DNA of 61,187 bases from Sphingomonas montana (GTDB lineage: Bacteria; Pseudomonadota; Alphaproteobacteria; Sphingomonadales; Sphingomonadaceae): contig NZ_KV887137.1 of NCBI RefSeq assembly GCF_001956315.1, positions 433-61,619 of the forward strand, written 5' to 3'. This document shows positions 34,424-43,264 of the stretch, one piece after another. Both the position numbers and the translations under genes were made by a program. Numbering within the stretch: the stretch's first letter is position 1; every line of letters begins with the position of its first letter. The notes under the pieces were generated by a model, which saw nothing but the letters and a program-made list of their open reading frames with translations, made no database searches and had not been told where the DNA came from.

Positions 34424-35302
34424 TCAGACCCGGCGGCGCGTTGCGGCGACGGCCCCGAACCCGGCGGCACCGGCCCCGATCAGCAGCGCGATCACGACCA
34501 TGAAGGACGTGCTGGCGGCGGCGCCGGCGGCGGTGTCGGCCGCGGACTTGGCGGTGGCGATCGTGTCGTTCTTGGTCTTCACGAACTGCGCCTTGGCGCG
34601 CGTCACGTCGGCCTGCGCCTCCGAACGAGGAACCTTGCGCTGTGCCGCGACGATATCGACGATGCGGCTTTCGGCCTGGGCACCGTCGGACCCGCCGCGG
34701 GCAAGCGCGGGCAGTTCCAGGGCGATTTCCTTCTGCGCCTGTTCCGGCGTCATCTGCGCGGGGTCGGACGGCGCGGTCGACAGATAGGCGGCGGCCTGCT
34801 CGCGCACGTCGCCGACATCCACATTGGCGACATCGGCCACCTTGGGTGCGGCGGCCCCGATGCCGGTGCCGGCAGCGGAGGCGACCGAACCGACGGTGCG
34901 GAACGCGCCGCCAATGATCCCGCCGACGGCCGAGGTCAGGAGATAGAGGGTGAGGATCAGCGTGACGCCCCACATGACGAGGCCGTGGACGAGCCCGTCG
35001 AACCGGTCATGCACGCCTGCGACGCGGGCCGCGGCATAGCCACCGGCACCGAGCGCGGCGATGGTCGTCACGATCCAGTACAGGCCGGCGCCGATGCCGA
35101 ACCCGGCCGCACCCGGCGTCGTGCCCTCGACCGGATCGACCAGGCTGAGCCCGATGCCGGTGCCGAGGATGCCGAGGACGAGCTGGACCGCGATGGCCAG
35201 TACGACGCCGGCGAAGATCGCGCCCCAGGAAATGCGGGGTACGGACGGCACGAGACGGCCGTCTTGGGTCGGCGGGAAGCCGAGTTTGGGATTGGTAGCC
35301 AT
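34424..35302 (-). CDS. PhnA-like membrane protein
   Basis: A 292-residue protein of a type often labelled PhnA-like in alphaproteobacteria. Membrane segments are visible near 25-50 (WGAIFAGVVLAIAVQLVLGI), 70-90, 105-130 and at the C-terminus (SFMVVIALLIGAGAAGFGAV). Between them lies a soluble, Ala/Gln/Lys-rich helical region (about 155-265). Function unknown. AGGAG lies close before the ATG. It is last in a leftward run with a CsbD-like gene, a PAS-LuxR regulator and another CsbD gene, suggesting a cell-envelope stress role. Confidence 0.8.
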   Translation of the reverse strand: MATNPKLGFPPTQDGRLVPSVPRISWGAIFAGVVLAIAVQLVLGILGTGIGLSLVDPVEGTTPGAAGFGIGAGLYWIVTTIAALGAGGYAAARVAGVHDRFDGLVHGLVMWGVTLILTLYLLTSAVGGIIGGAFRTVGSVASAAGTGIGAAAPKVADVANVDVGDVREQAAAYLSTAPSDPAQMTPEQAQKEIALELPALARGGSDGAQAESRIVDIVAAQRKVPRSEAQADVTRAKAQFVKTKNDTIATAKSAADTAAGAAASTSFMVVIALLIGAGAAGFGAVAATRRRV

Positions 35303-35344
35303 GGTATACTCCTGTTCGTTCTGAAAAATGCCCGGGGGGCGGCG

Positions 35345-35518
35345 TCAGTCGTCGCCGTCCTTCGGGGTGGGGTGTTTGGTATCGGATTGCCGCGCGCCGG
35401 CCTTGCGTTCGCGCGATCCGCGCTTCTCGACGGCGGTGTCGCCGATGATCTTGCCGATCGCCTCCTGCACGGATCCCTTCGCCTGACGGGCGCGGGCCTT
35501 GTCTTTTTCGCTCGTCAT
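35345..35518 (-). CDS. small CsbD-like protein, 57 residues
   Basis: A small hydrophilic Lys/Arg/Ala-rich protein (MTSEKDKARARQAKGSVQE at its start, then AIGKIIGDTAVEKRG) matching the pattern of CsbD/YjbJ stress proteins. Its ATG overlaps the stop of the PAS-LuxR gene by four bases (ATGA), so it is co-translated with it. CsbD-like proteins are general-stress-induced in many bacteria; the biochemical role is unknown. The stop-side sequence continues into a GC-rich hairpin region before the next gene. Confidence 0.8.
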   Translation of the reverse strand: MTSEKDKARARQAKGSVQEAIGKIIGDTAVEKRGSRERKAGARQSDTKHPTPKDGDD

Positions 35519-37047
35519 GCGGCAGTTTCCCGTACGTTTGCGGCACCGACCCGCGGGACCGGCATGGAATCACCGTCGAAGCCGCGGGCGCGTGCCCAGG
35601 CAGCGGCGGCGTTGCGGCGGTTGACGCCGATCTTGGAATAGATGCGCGCGACATGGTTGCGCACGGTGTTGCCGGACACGCCCAGCGCGCGCGCGATCGA
35701 CTTGTCGTCCAGCCCGCGGCAGATGAGCGCCAGCACGTCGCGTTCCCGCGGCGTGAGTTCGTCCAGCCCGACACCCGCCGGTTCGGCCTGCGGCGCACGG
35801 ATCCGCGCGAGCTTCTCCATGATCGAGCGGCTGAGCCAGCTGGTATCCTTCATCACCGCATCGATCGCGCCCACCAGTTCGCGTTCCGACGCCTTGCGCG
35901 TGCTGACGTCGCGCATCGCCCACAGGACGCAATCCTCGTCACCCAGCCGGATTGGTTCGGTCGACACGACGCAGTCGATGACGTCGCCGTCCTTCGGCCG
36001 CAGCCGGACTTCCCGGTCGCGGATCGCGCGGCCGGTTTCGATGTCCGCCTCCACCGCGTCGCGCACCGTGGCGGTTTCCCACAGGTCGACCTGACCCAGC
36101 GGGCGGCCGATGATGTCGGCGGGGGCATAGCCGGTCAGGCCGGTGAAGGCTTCGTTCACGTCGCACAACCGGTGGCCGTCGCGGGTGCCGATGGCGAGTG
36201 CCACGGGCGCCAGCGAGAAGGTCCGCGTGAAGCGCTCCTCGCTCTGGCGCAGCGCGGTTTCGGCCACGCGCCGTGGTTCCAGATCGGCGAAGGTGAACAG
36301 CATGCAGGGCTCTTCACCCATCTCGATCGGCTGGCCGGCGACGATGACCAGGCGCGTGCCGCCGTCCGGACGGTCCAGTTCGGCCTCCATCTGCGGGATG
36401 GTGCGGCCTTCGGACAACCGTTCCTTTGCCAGTGCGCGCTTTTCCGCACGCGCCAGCACGTCGATATCGTAGACGGTGCGCGACAGGACGCCGTCGCGGT
36501 CATGCCCCGTCATGTCGAGGAACCCCTGGTTCACCTTCACGAACCGCAGGTCGGACAGCCGGCAGATGACGGCGGGCGCGGGATTGGCGTTGAACGACTG
36601 TTCGAACCGGTCCTCCGCCTCGAACCGCGCCGATACGTCCTGGATGATCATGACGAGGCATTCGGGTTCGTCGGCATCGTTGGTCAGCACCAGGCTGCGG
36701 ACCTGATGCACCCAGCGCGGGTCGTCCTCGCCCGCCACGGCGACCTCGACCACCACTTCGGAGAACGCCTCGCCCGAGACGACGCGTTCGATCGGGTAGT
36801 CCGCGTCGTTCAGCCGGTGATTGTTGCGGTAGCGCAGCTGGAACCGATCGCGATACTCGTCCACCGTGGCGCCGAAATCGGCGACGCTGTCGACGCCGTG
36901 CATCGTGAGCGCGGCGTCGTTGGCCCACAGGATGGACTGGTCCGGATCGACCAGGATCACGCCCTCGTCGAGCCCCGCGATGATCTGCCGCAGGTGGCGC
37001 AGATCGGCGGAGTCGCGCAGCGACTTCAGGACGGGGGCGGCGCGCAT
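35515..37047 (-). CDS. multi-PAS LuxR-type transcriptional regulator
   Basis: A 510-residue cytoplasmic regulator: three consecutive PAS domains (about 20-140 beginning IIAGLDEGVILVDPDQSILW, 145-265 with FNANPAPAVICRLSDLRFV, and 270-390 with FSLAPVALAIGTRDGHRLC), a linker helix, and a C-terminal LuxR/FixJ HTH (LTPRERDVLALICRG, GVSGNTVRNHVARIYSKIGV). The second and third PAS look LOV/heme-like in length, but no cofactor residue can be pointed to with confidence. It is translated with the small CsbD gene downstream and starts five bases after the larger CsbD gene, so it may control this group. Confidence 0.9.
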   Translation of the reverse strand: MRAAPVLKSLRDSADLRHLRQIIAGLDEGVILVDPDQSILWANDAALTMHGVDSVADFGATVDEYRDRFQLRYRNNHRLNDADYPIERVVSGEAFSEVVVEVAVAGEDDPRWVHQVRSLVLTNDADEPECLVMIIQDVSARFEAEDRFEQSFNANPAPAVICRLSDLRFVKVNQGFLDMTGHDRDGVLSRTVYDIDVLARAEKRALAKERLSEGRTIPQMEAELDRPDGGTRLVIVAGQPIEMGEEPCMLFTFADLEPRRVAETALRQSEERFTRTFSLAPVALAIGTRDGHRLCDVNEAFTGLTGYAPADIIGRPLGQVDLWETATVRDAVEADIETGRAIRDREVRLRPKDGDVIDCVVSTEPIRLGDEDCVLWAMRDVSTRKASERELVGAIDAVMKDTSWLSRSIMEKLARIRAPQAEPAGVGLDELTPRERDVLALICRGLDDKSIARALGVSGNTVRNHVARIYSKIGVNRRNAAAAWARARGFDGDSMPVPRVGAANVRETAA

Positions 37048-37051
37048 CGCG

Positions 37052-37420
37052 TCAGGCGTGCCGGCCGTGCAGCAACCAGGCAAGGCCGTAGCCGATCGCC
37101 GCCGCGCCCAGTGCCCATAGCAACGGCGAGTCCTCGGCCGATGCCTGGACGGTGCGTGCGCCGCGCCGTGCCGCATCCGCCGCACGATCGGCGGTCTCGC
37201 GCGCTTCGTCGCCGATCCGTTCGGCCAGTTCCGGTGCGCCGTCGATCGCATCGCCCAGCGCGGACTTTGCGCGGCCGTACAGGTTCTGCGCCCCGCCCGC
37301 GACCTGGTCGACGACGCCGTCGACCTGCCAGTCGCGGCTGTTCACGGTATCGCCGACGGTCTTTTCGACCTTGCCGCCGACATAGCGGACACCGCCCTGG
37401 AATTCGTCCTTGTTCATCAT
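37052..37420 (-). CDS. CsbD family stress protein with C-terminal membrane anchor
   Basis: A 122-residue protein with an N-terminal CsbD/YjbJ domain (FQGGVRYVGGKVEKTVGD, GAQNLYGRAKSALGDAI), a central amphipathic Ala/Arg/Glu helix and a C-terminal hydrophobic stretch (LLWALGAAAIGYGLAWLLHG) that could anchor it in the inner membrane, like ElaB/DUF883-type proteins. CAGGAAG lies seven bases before the ATG. It is second in the leftward run behind the lipoprotein gene and directly ahead of the PAS-LuxR regulator. Confidence 0.87.
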   Translation of the reverse strand: MMNKDEFQGGVRYVGGKVEKTVGDTVNSRDWQVDGVVDQVAGGAQNLYGRAKSALGDAIDGAPELAERIGDEARETADRAADAARRGARTVQASAEDSPLLWALGAAAIGYGLAWLLHGRHA

Positions 37421-37454
37421 GTCTTCCTGTTTGCTGGAGAGGGGCAGCGCCGGA

Positions 37455-37784
37455 TCAGGGCAGCACGTTGCAGGTGGCCGCGGCCTTGCCGACTTCCAGT
37501 GCGATCGCCGGATCGCGCAGTTCGGTGGCGACGCGGATCAGATCGGACGGCGTCAGCACGCCGGGCGTCGTGTCACCTTCGCGGTAGGCGGCGGCCGCCT
37601 TGCCCAGCCGTTGCAACTGGCCGAGCGACAGCTGCGACTGGAGCCGTCCGCCGACGCAATCGGCGCGCGCGGCGTCGAGCCCGTAACGCTGGAGCCCGGT
37701 CGAGATGCGGGTTGCCGGGGCGGCGCATCCGGCGAGGCCGGCCAGCAGCGCGAGTGGCATGACGATGGTCGGAATAGGCTTCAT
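37455..37784 (-). CDS. small predicted lipoprotein
   Basis: A 109-residue protein with a lipoprotein signal (MKPIPTIVMPLALLAGLAGC; lipobox LAGC) and a mature helical domain (LQSQLSLGQLQRLGKAAAAY). Two further cysteines, in ADCVGG and ATCNVLP, might form a disulfide. No known family recognised. The start with GGAG upstream was preferred over one five codons earlier. An EcfG-type promoter lies 57-81 bases upstream, and the CsbD gene follows after 34 bases, so it probably leads a stress-induced transcript. Confidence 0.82.
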   Translation of the reverse strand: MKPIPTIVMPLALLAGLAGCAAPATRISTGLQRYGLDAARADCVGGRLQSQLSLGQLQRLGKAAAAYREGDTTPGVLTPSDLIRVATELRDPAIALEVGKAAATCNVLP

Positions 37785-37840
37785 TGGAAGATGCTCCACA
37801 AGGGGGCCGAAAATACCATCGCGGCCGAGTAGACCGACAG

Positions 37841-37865
37841 AACCAGGGTGCGGGTGCGTGGTTCC
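37841..37865 (-). promoter_or_regulatory. EcfG-type (general stress sigma) promoter
   Basis: On the minus strand GGAAC is followed after exactly 16 bases by GGTT, matching the alphaproteobacterial EcfG consensus (GGAAC-N16/17-sGTT). It lies upstream of the lipoprotein/CsbD/PAS-LuxR run. A second GGAAC a few bases further upstream has no matching -10. The same spacing and elements recur before the PRC-barrel gene. Confidence 0.6.
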
Positions 37866-37899
37866 TGGTATTTAAGCCGGTTCCGCTAGGCCTTTTGTA

Positions 37900-38079
37900 C
37901 TAGGATCGCTTTTGAATTCTGGCTTCGTAGAGCCGCGTGAATTGCAGGTGCAGGATCCGGCTGCTGTCGTCTTTCGCTTCCTGTGCGCGTTGTCTGTGCC
38001 AGTCGGCGCGGTGCTGCAGATAGGGGTTGTCGTCCCGCTCTTCGTCTTGTGCCGTCACTTCGCTGTCTGCCCCGATCAT
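37900..38079 (-). CDS. small hypothetical protein, 59 residues
   Basis: A short frame with strong G/C third-position bias encoding a hydrophilic, charged helical protein (MIGADSEVTAQDEERDD at the start, HLQFTRLYEARIQKRS at the end). GAGG lies 12-15 bases before the ATG, a weak but possible Shine-Dalgarno. The rightward frame across the same DNA has poor codon use. Not recognised. It lies upstream of the stress-type lipoprotein gene on the same strand, with the EcfG-type promoter between them. Confidence 0.6.
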   Translation of the reverse strand: MIGADSEVTAQDEERDDNPYLQHRADWHRQRAQEAKDDSSRILHLQFTRLYEARIQKRS

Positions 38080-38288
38080 CCTGGCATCGCCCTCTTCGTG
38101 TTGATCGTCCTGCTAGACCGATTCGACGCAAGGCGCGTGATCGGGAAGGACCATGCAATGGGGTAGTTTTGCGGGGGGGCGCAGCATGCAGCGTCCGGAG
38201 CGGGCATGGCCCGCTGGTGCGGTCCTTGTGCGCCGGCCGTCCGATCCCACATGGCATGCTGCTGCACCGCAACATCGAAACGGACATC

Positions 38289-39491
38289 ATGGTCGAAGCC
38301 ATTTCTCCCCCGCGCCGGCACCCGGTGGGGCTGGTTCATTTCGCGCTCGCGCTCGGCGGGTTCGCGATCGGGACGACCGAGTTCGCGACGATGAGCCTGC
38401 TGCCGATCTTCGCCGAAGGATTGCGGATCGATGCACCGACCGCGGGACATGTCATCAGCGCCTATGCGCTGGGCGTGGTGGTGGGTGCGCCGTTACTGGC
38501 GGTCGGCGCGGCGCGGTTCGACCGGCGGACGGTGCTGGTCGTGCTGATGGCGCTGTTCGCGCTGGGCAACGGGTTGAGCGCGATCGCACCGGATTTCCAC
38601 AGCCTGCTGCTGTTCCGGTTTCTGAGCGGCCTGCCGCACGGCGCCTATTTCGGCATCGCATCGCTGGTCGCCGCATCGCTGGTGCCGGCCGACCGGCGGA
38701 CGCAGGCGGTGGGCCGGATCATGCTGGGGCTGACCGTCGCGACGATCGTGGGGGTGCCGTTCGCCAACTGGTTGGGGCAGGCGCTGGGCTGGCGCTGGGG
38801 GTTCGGGGTGGTCGCGGTGCTGGCGTTCGCCACGATGGCGATGGTGCTGGCGTTCGTGCCGCGCCAGCCGGCCGAGGCGGGTGCCAGCCCGTTGCGCGAA
38901 TTGCAGGCGTTGCGCCGCCCGCAGGTGTGGCTGACGCTGGCGACCGGGGCGATCGGGTTCGGCGGTATCTTCGCGGTCTATACCTACCTCGCCTCCACGC
39001 TGACCGAGGTCACGCGTGCGTCGGGCGCGACGGTGCCGATGGTGCTGGCGATCTTCGGCCTGGGCATGACGGTGGGCAATCTCGTCGTGCCGCGCTTCGC
39101 GGACCGCGCGCTGATGCCGACGGCCGGCCTGCTGTTGCTGTGGAGCGCGGCCTCGCTGGCGATCTATACCGTATCGGCAGAGCATCTCTGGTCGATCCTG
39201 CCGGCGGTGTTCGCGGTGGGGCTGGGCGGTGCGCTCGGCACCGTGTTGCAGACCCGGCTGATGGACGTCGCGCAGGATGCGCAGGGGCTGGCCGCTGCGC
39301 TGAACCACAGCGCGTTCAACACCGCCAACGCGCTGGGCCCGTGGCTGGGCGGGATGGCGATCGCGGCGGGATATGGCTGGACGTCGACCGGCTGGGTCGG
39401 GGCGGCGCTGGCGCTGGGCGGTTTCCTGTTCTGGGCGATATCGGTCGCGACCCCGTCCGGCCCGGTTTTGCGGACGGCAGCCGCGCACTGA
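38289..39491 (+). CDS. MFS transporter (AraJ/YdhP-like)
   Basis: A 400-residue inner-membrane protein with 12 predicted helices. The family's loop motif between helices 2 and 3 is [12 protein letters not shown], and the segment [20 protein letters not shown] at the N-terminus is typical of the AraJ/YdhP/PbuE drug/sugar/nucleoside exporter branch. Substrate unknown. The ATG is the first in-frame start giving a proper cytoplasmic N-terminus. It is divergent from the small 59-residue gene and followed by the SEC-C gene on the same strand. Confidence 0.9.
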   Translation: MVEAISPPRRHPVGLVHFALALGGFAIGTTEFATMSLLPIFAEGLRIDAPTAGHVISAYALGVVVGAPLLAVGAARFDRRTVLVVLMALFALGNGLSAIAPDFHSLLLFRFLSGLPHGAYFGIASLVAASLVPADRRTQAVGRIMLGLTVATIVGVPFANWLGQALGWRWGFGVVAVLAFATMAMVLAFVPRQPAEAGASPLRELQALRRPQVWLTLATGAIGFGGIFAVYTYLASTLTEVTRASGATVPMVLAIFGLGMTVGNLVVPRFADRALMPTAGLLLLWSAASLAIYTVSAEHLWSILPAVFAVGLGGALGTVLQTRLMDVAQDAQGLAAALNHSAFNTANALGPWLGGMAIAAGYGWTSTGWVGAALALGGFLFWAISVATPSGPVLRTAAAH

Positions 39492-39577
39492 CTCCGCGGC
39501 ATGCCGTGATCGCCGACCTCGACGGGTACGGCGAACTCGGCCAGAAGGCGCGCGATCCCCAACAGGCGACCGCATCC

Positions 39578-40228
39578 ATGCCCAAACTGCCCTCCCGCCT
39601 CCGCCGGCTCGACGAGATACTCGCCGACCTGCCGATGGACGATCCGATGCTGCTGAGCGAGCTGGACGGGTATCTGACCGCCGTCGCCGTCCATCCGCAG
39701 GCGATCGACCAGGCCGCGTGGTTGCCGCCGATCTGGGGCGGCGGGCACGGCGAGGCGCCGCCGTTCGACGATCCGATCGACGTTCAGATGTTCGCGGACA
39801 TGGTCGCGGCGCGCCACCAGGAGGTCGTCCGCGATCTCGCGCGCGGCAAGCCGCAACCGCTGTTCGATATTGACGAGCGCAACGGCGAGGTCCTGTGGGA
39901 AATCTGGATCGACGGGTTCGCGATGGGGATGGAGGCGCATGCCGAAGGCTGGGACGCGGTGCCGGGCGATGGTGCGGCGATGGCCGCGCTGTCTTCGCTG
40001 CGGACGCTGGTGGACGTGGCCGGCGACGCGGCGGAACTGGACAGTGCGGAGATCAACGCGCTGTGCGATGCGGCCCCGGGGTTGATCGTGGCCGATATCC
40101 GGACGCTCTACGCCGGGCAGGTGAGGCCCGATGGCGGGGCGGCGGCGGTGGAGGTCGCAAAGGTGGGGCGCAACGATCCCTGCCCATGCGGGTCGGGGCG
40201 GAAGCACAAGAAGTGTTGCGCGGCGTAG
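39578..40228 (+). CDS. YecA/UPF0149-family protein with C-terminal SEC-C zinc motif
   Basis: A 216-residue protein: an N-terminal UPF0149 helical domain ([43 protein letters not shown]) and a C-terminal SEC-C motif ([18 protein letters not shown]) that binds zinc through CPC and CC. YecA-type proteins with this tail bind ribosomes or SecA in some bacteria. The chosen ATG has a weak Shine-Dalgarno; a GTG at about 39506 would add 24 residues. It follows the MFS gene and is bounded on the right by repeat A. Confidence 0.87.
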   Translation: MPKLPSRLRRLDEILADLPMDDPMLLSELDGYLTAVAVHPQAIDQAAWLPPIWGGGHGEAPPFDDPIDVQMFADMVAARHQEVVRDLARGKPQPLFDIDERNGEVLWEIWIDGFAMGMEAHAEGWDAVPGDGAAMAALSSLRTLVDVAGDAAELDSAEINALCDAAPGLIVADIRTLYAGQVRPDGGAAAVEVAKVGRNDPCPCGSGRKHKKCCAA

Positions 40229-40278
40229 CGGACGTGTTTGGGGTCGCGGTGGGGCTGCTTCAGACGGGCATTGCAAGA

Positions 40279-40365
40279 CCCGTCCATGCCGAGCGTAGCC
40301 GAGGGGCGCTGTTGGCCGTCTCGGCTACGCGCGACGGGTCCCTCGACTGCGCTCGGGATGGACGG
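40279..40365. repeat. palindromic intergenic repeat, family A copy 3
   Basis: A full but shorter copy: it begins CCGTCCATGCCGAGCG, contains TAGCCGAGGGGCGCTGTTGG and ends CGCTCGGGATGGACGG, with the same inverted ends as copy 1 but without its 20-base insert. It sits between the SEC-C gene and the convergent phytase-like gene, where it could also act as a terminator. Confidence 0.85.
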
Positions 40366-40385
40366 GACAACCTAAGGTCATCACC

Positions 40386-41606
40386 TTAAAGTTCGACGCG
40401 CCAGAAGCGGGTGGGAGCGCCTTCGACGCCGAAGTCGTTGTCGTTGACCAGCAGGCAGCTGCGCGCATCGAGGAAGACAAGGCCTTCGAGGTCGGCACCG
40501 ATTTCCGGATGGTCGTCGGTCGAGAAGAGCAGCGTCTTGGCGAGGACCGGGCAATCGAGCGTGCCGTCGGCGCTGAGCGTTTCAAGCGTCGGGCGGGTCG
40601 CGGGATCGCTCCAGCGCGGGTCGAGCGCGCAGGCGGGGTCGAGCGTCACCGCGTACAGCCTGGCCGTCGCCGAGATGCGTTCCAGCACGACCAGCCGGCC
40701 GTCGTCGGTGGTCGCCAGATCGCACAGCTTGACGTCGGCGCGGTCGACGTCGCCCTGCGCGGCGTCGCGGTGGAAGCTTTTCGGCTTGTCGAGCCGGTAG
40801 GCATGTTCGGCGAGCAGCGTGCCGTCCGCGGTATCCAGCGTCCAGAACCGGACGTGCCGGGCATGGCGGCCGCTGGCATCGTCGGGATGGGCGAGCGGGC
40901 TCTGGAAGGCGAGGTGGAGGCGGCGGCCGTCGGTGGACAACGCCAGCCCTTCGAACCCGCGGTTAAGCCGGCGGCGCGCGGCGAGCGCTGGCAAGGCGCC
41001 GACGACCGGATAGCCGGCCCCGGCGAACGACGCCTCCGTACCGGCGGGCACCCAGCGGACACGCACCGTGCCGTCGGGATCGAGGCGGAGCAGCGACGGA
41101 CCATATTCGTCGCCCACCCAGAAGCCGCCATCGGGCGTACAGGCCAGGCCCTCGGTATCCGCCCCGCCGGGATCGGGCGGCAGGACCTGGCCGGCAAGGT
41201 CGATCGCCGGTTCGGCGGCGCGGTCGTCCGTTCCGGCTGGCGGCAGGCCCGACAGCGTCCGCCCGGCTCCGTCGCGCAGCGGCAGCGTGCGCCGTAAAGT
41301 GACGTGGCGGTCGCCGACATGCAGTTCCACGATCGCCGGCCCGACATCGGGACAGGGCATCAGCTTGGCCCCCGGCGTCGCGGCATGATCGGCCAGATGG
41401 TCGAGGCCATAGCGTTCGATGGCGAGCGGCATCTTCAGGTTGGGGCCGCGATCACCGATCGCCCAGATCATGCCGGCCGGGTCGCCCGCGCGGCGCGCGA
41501 GGCCGGAGCCGAGCCCGCGCGTGACGTGCAGCGTGCCGCCAGGCAGTGCAAGGCGGGCGAGGGTCTCGTCCTGATAGGTGAGTAGGGTGACATGGGGGTG
41601 CGACAT
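40386..41606 (-). CDS. phytase-like esterase domain protein
   Basis: A 406-residue protein of the esterase-like-activity-of-phytase family (beta-propeller). Recognisable stretches are MIWAIGDRGPN, LPPDPGGADTEGLACTPDGG, FWVGDEYGPSLLRLDPDG, LNRGFEGLALSTDGRRLHL and LEGLVFLDARSCLLVNDNDFG. No signal peptide is evident, which is unusual for a family often exported. The reaction may be phosphomonoester or ester hydrolysis; the substrate is unknown. It is convergent with the SEC-C gene and lies 54 bases downstream of the M20 peptidase gene on the same strand. Confidence 0.85.
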   Translation of the reverse strand: MSHPHVTLLTYQDETLARLALPGGTLHVTRGLGSGLARRAGDPAGMIWAIGDRGPNLKMPLAIERYGLDHLADHAATPGAKLMPCPDVGPAIVELHVGDRHVTLRRTLPLRDGAGRTLSGLPPAGTDDRAAEPAIDLAGQVLPPDPGGADTEGLACTPDGGFWVGDEYGPSLLRLDPDGTVRVRWVPAGTEASFAGAGYPVVGALPALAARRRLNRGFEGLALSTDGRRLHLAFQSPLAHPDDASGRHARHVRFWTLDTADGTLLAEHAYRLDKPKSFHRDAAQGDVDRADVKLCDLATTDDGRLVVLERISATARLYAVTLDPACALDPRWSDPATRPTLETLSADGTLDCPVLAKTLLFSTDDHPEIGADLEGLVFLDARSCLLVNDNDFGVEGAPTRFWRVEL

Positions 41607-41660
41607 GGGGCGGGGGTAGCAGGCCCGTCACCCGGTGCAAGCCGCCCCCGGCACGGACCG

Positions 41661-43085
41661 TCAGCCGGCGTAGATCTTCACCAAGTCGTACAGATAATCG
41701 CGCCCGGTATAGACCGCCTTCACGATCGCGCGTTCGTTCAGCCCGTGCGCGCCGTTGCCGTCGGGATCGCCGTACAGGCCGGGCGGACCGTAGACCGGGA
41801 TGCCGATCGCTTCGAGGAAGATGCCGTCGGTGGCGCCGGTCGACATGAGCGGCGACAGCGGCACGCCGGGATAATAGCGGGCGAGCAGTTTTTCGGCGGG
41901 ACCGATGATCTTCGGATCAAGCGGCGGCGGCACGGCGACCGGTCCGCGTTCGTCCACCTGCTTCACGGTCAGGCGCGGATCGGCGACGACGCGGGTGAGC
42001 ATGTCGCGCACCTGATCCGGCGACACGCCGGGGAAGATGCGGCAATTGACGTTCACGCCGGCGCGTTGCGGCAGCGCGTTGTTGGCATGGCCGCCGTCGA
42101 GCAGCGTCGCGACGCAGGTGGTGCGCAGCATGGAATGATAGCTGGGGTCGGTATCGAGCAGCGCGGCCGCCGCCTTGTCGGTCGGATCGGCGGCGATCGC
42201 CATCATCGCGCGGCCCATCGCATCGCCGCGCGCCTTGCCCGCGATGCGGAAATAGGCGCGGGTCGTGTCGTTCAGCTGCAACGGGAAATCGTAATCGCGC
42301 AGCCTGCCGATCGCGTCGGCCAGTTCGTAGATCGCGTTGTCGCGGACCGGGGCGGAGCTGTGGCCGCCGGGATTGGTCGCTTCGATCCGGTAGTTGATCG
42401 CGCTCTTTTCACCGACATGCATGTTGGCGATGACCAGCATCCCCTTGCCGTCCGACCGGCCGCCGCCGCCCTCGTTCAGCGCGAATTCGGCGGCGACCAG
42501 ATCGGGCCGGTTCCTGGCCAGCCACTGAATCCCGTTGAACGCCCAGCTCGTTTCCTCGCCGCAGGTCAGCGCCAGCTTGATCGTGCGTTGCGGGCGGTAG
42601 CCGGTCTGGCGGAACCGGATCATGGCATCGACCCAGATCGCGTCGAGCGCCTTCATGTCCTGCACGCCGCGGCCGTAGAAATAGCCGTTTTCCTCGACCA
42701 TCCTGTACGGATCGCGCGTCCAGTCCTCCCGCTTGGCGACGACGACGTCGATATGGCCGATCAGCAGGATCGGCTTCGCGGTCCGCGACGCGCCGGGTAA
42801 GCTTACGACGAGCCCGCCTTCCTTCGGATGGTCGGGCACCGCGAAGCGCGTGATCTGGGCAGCCGTGTAGCCCGCCGCCTTCAGCCGCGTTTCGACCTTG
42901 TCGGCCAGCGCGGTGCAGCTGCCGGTGGTGATGCTCGTGTCGGTTTCGACCATCTCCCGGTACAGCGCGCGGAACGCGGCCTGATCGGGCCGGAGTGCCT
43001 GCGCCTGCGCCTGTGCCGGAGGTTGTGCGGCGAGCGGCGCGGCAAGTGTCGCCAGACCCGCGATGATCCGACCGGAAATTTTCAT
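41661..43085 (-). CDS. exported M20 family metallopeptidase
   Basis: A 474-residue dizinc hydrolase. The start MKISGRIIAG was chosen because GGGGGG lies upstream and a Sec signal follows (ending near QPPAQA). The M20 zinc ligands are visible: H and D in LLIGHIDVV, D in FYGRGVQDMK, the catalytic/ligand EE in TCGEETS, and a later H in GLYGDPDGNGAHGLNE. The dimerisation domain contains NPGGHSSAP. Members hydrolyse dipeptides or N-acyl amino acids; this one would act in the periplasm. It is divergent from the ABC1 kinase gene. Confidence 0.92.
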   Translation of the reverse strand: MKISGRIIAGLATLAAPLAAQPPAQAQAQALRPDQAAFRALYREMVETDTSITTGSCTALADKVETRLKAAGYTAAQITRFAVPDHPKEGGLVVSLPGASRTAKPILLIGHIDVVVAKREDWTRDPYRMVEENGYFYGRGVQDMKALDAIWVDAMIRFRQTGYRPQRTIKLALTCGEETSWAFNGIQWLARNRPDLVAAEFALNEGGGGRSDGKGMLVIANMHVGEKSAINYRIEATNPGGHSSAPVRDNAIYELADAIGRLRDYDFPLQLNDTTRAYFRIAGKARGDAMGRAMMAIAADPTDKAAAALLDTDPSYHSMLRTTCVATLLDGGHANNALPQRAGVNVNCRIFPGVSPDQVRDMLTRVVADPRLTVKQVDERGPVAVPPPLDPKIIGPAEKLLARYYPGVPLSPLMSTGATDGIFLEAIGIPVYGPPGLYGDPDGNGAHGLNERAIVKAVYTGRDYLYDLVKIYAG

Positions 43086-43264
43086 GGCAGCTGCCCCCCT
43101 ATGTTCGTCCAAGGCGCGCATCATGGCGCGAACCGGATGATCCGGGGAAGCCCGCGGCAGGAATATTTCCCGGTGGACGGCGGGCGGCGGACGCGGGTCA
43201 AAACGTCCGATTGATCCATCGCCCGACTGTCCCATCTACGATCCACGAAGCGCGCCCGCGTCAT

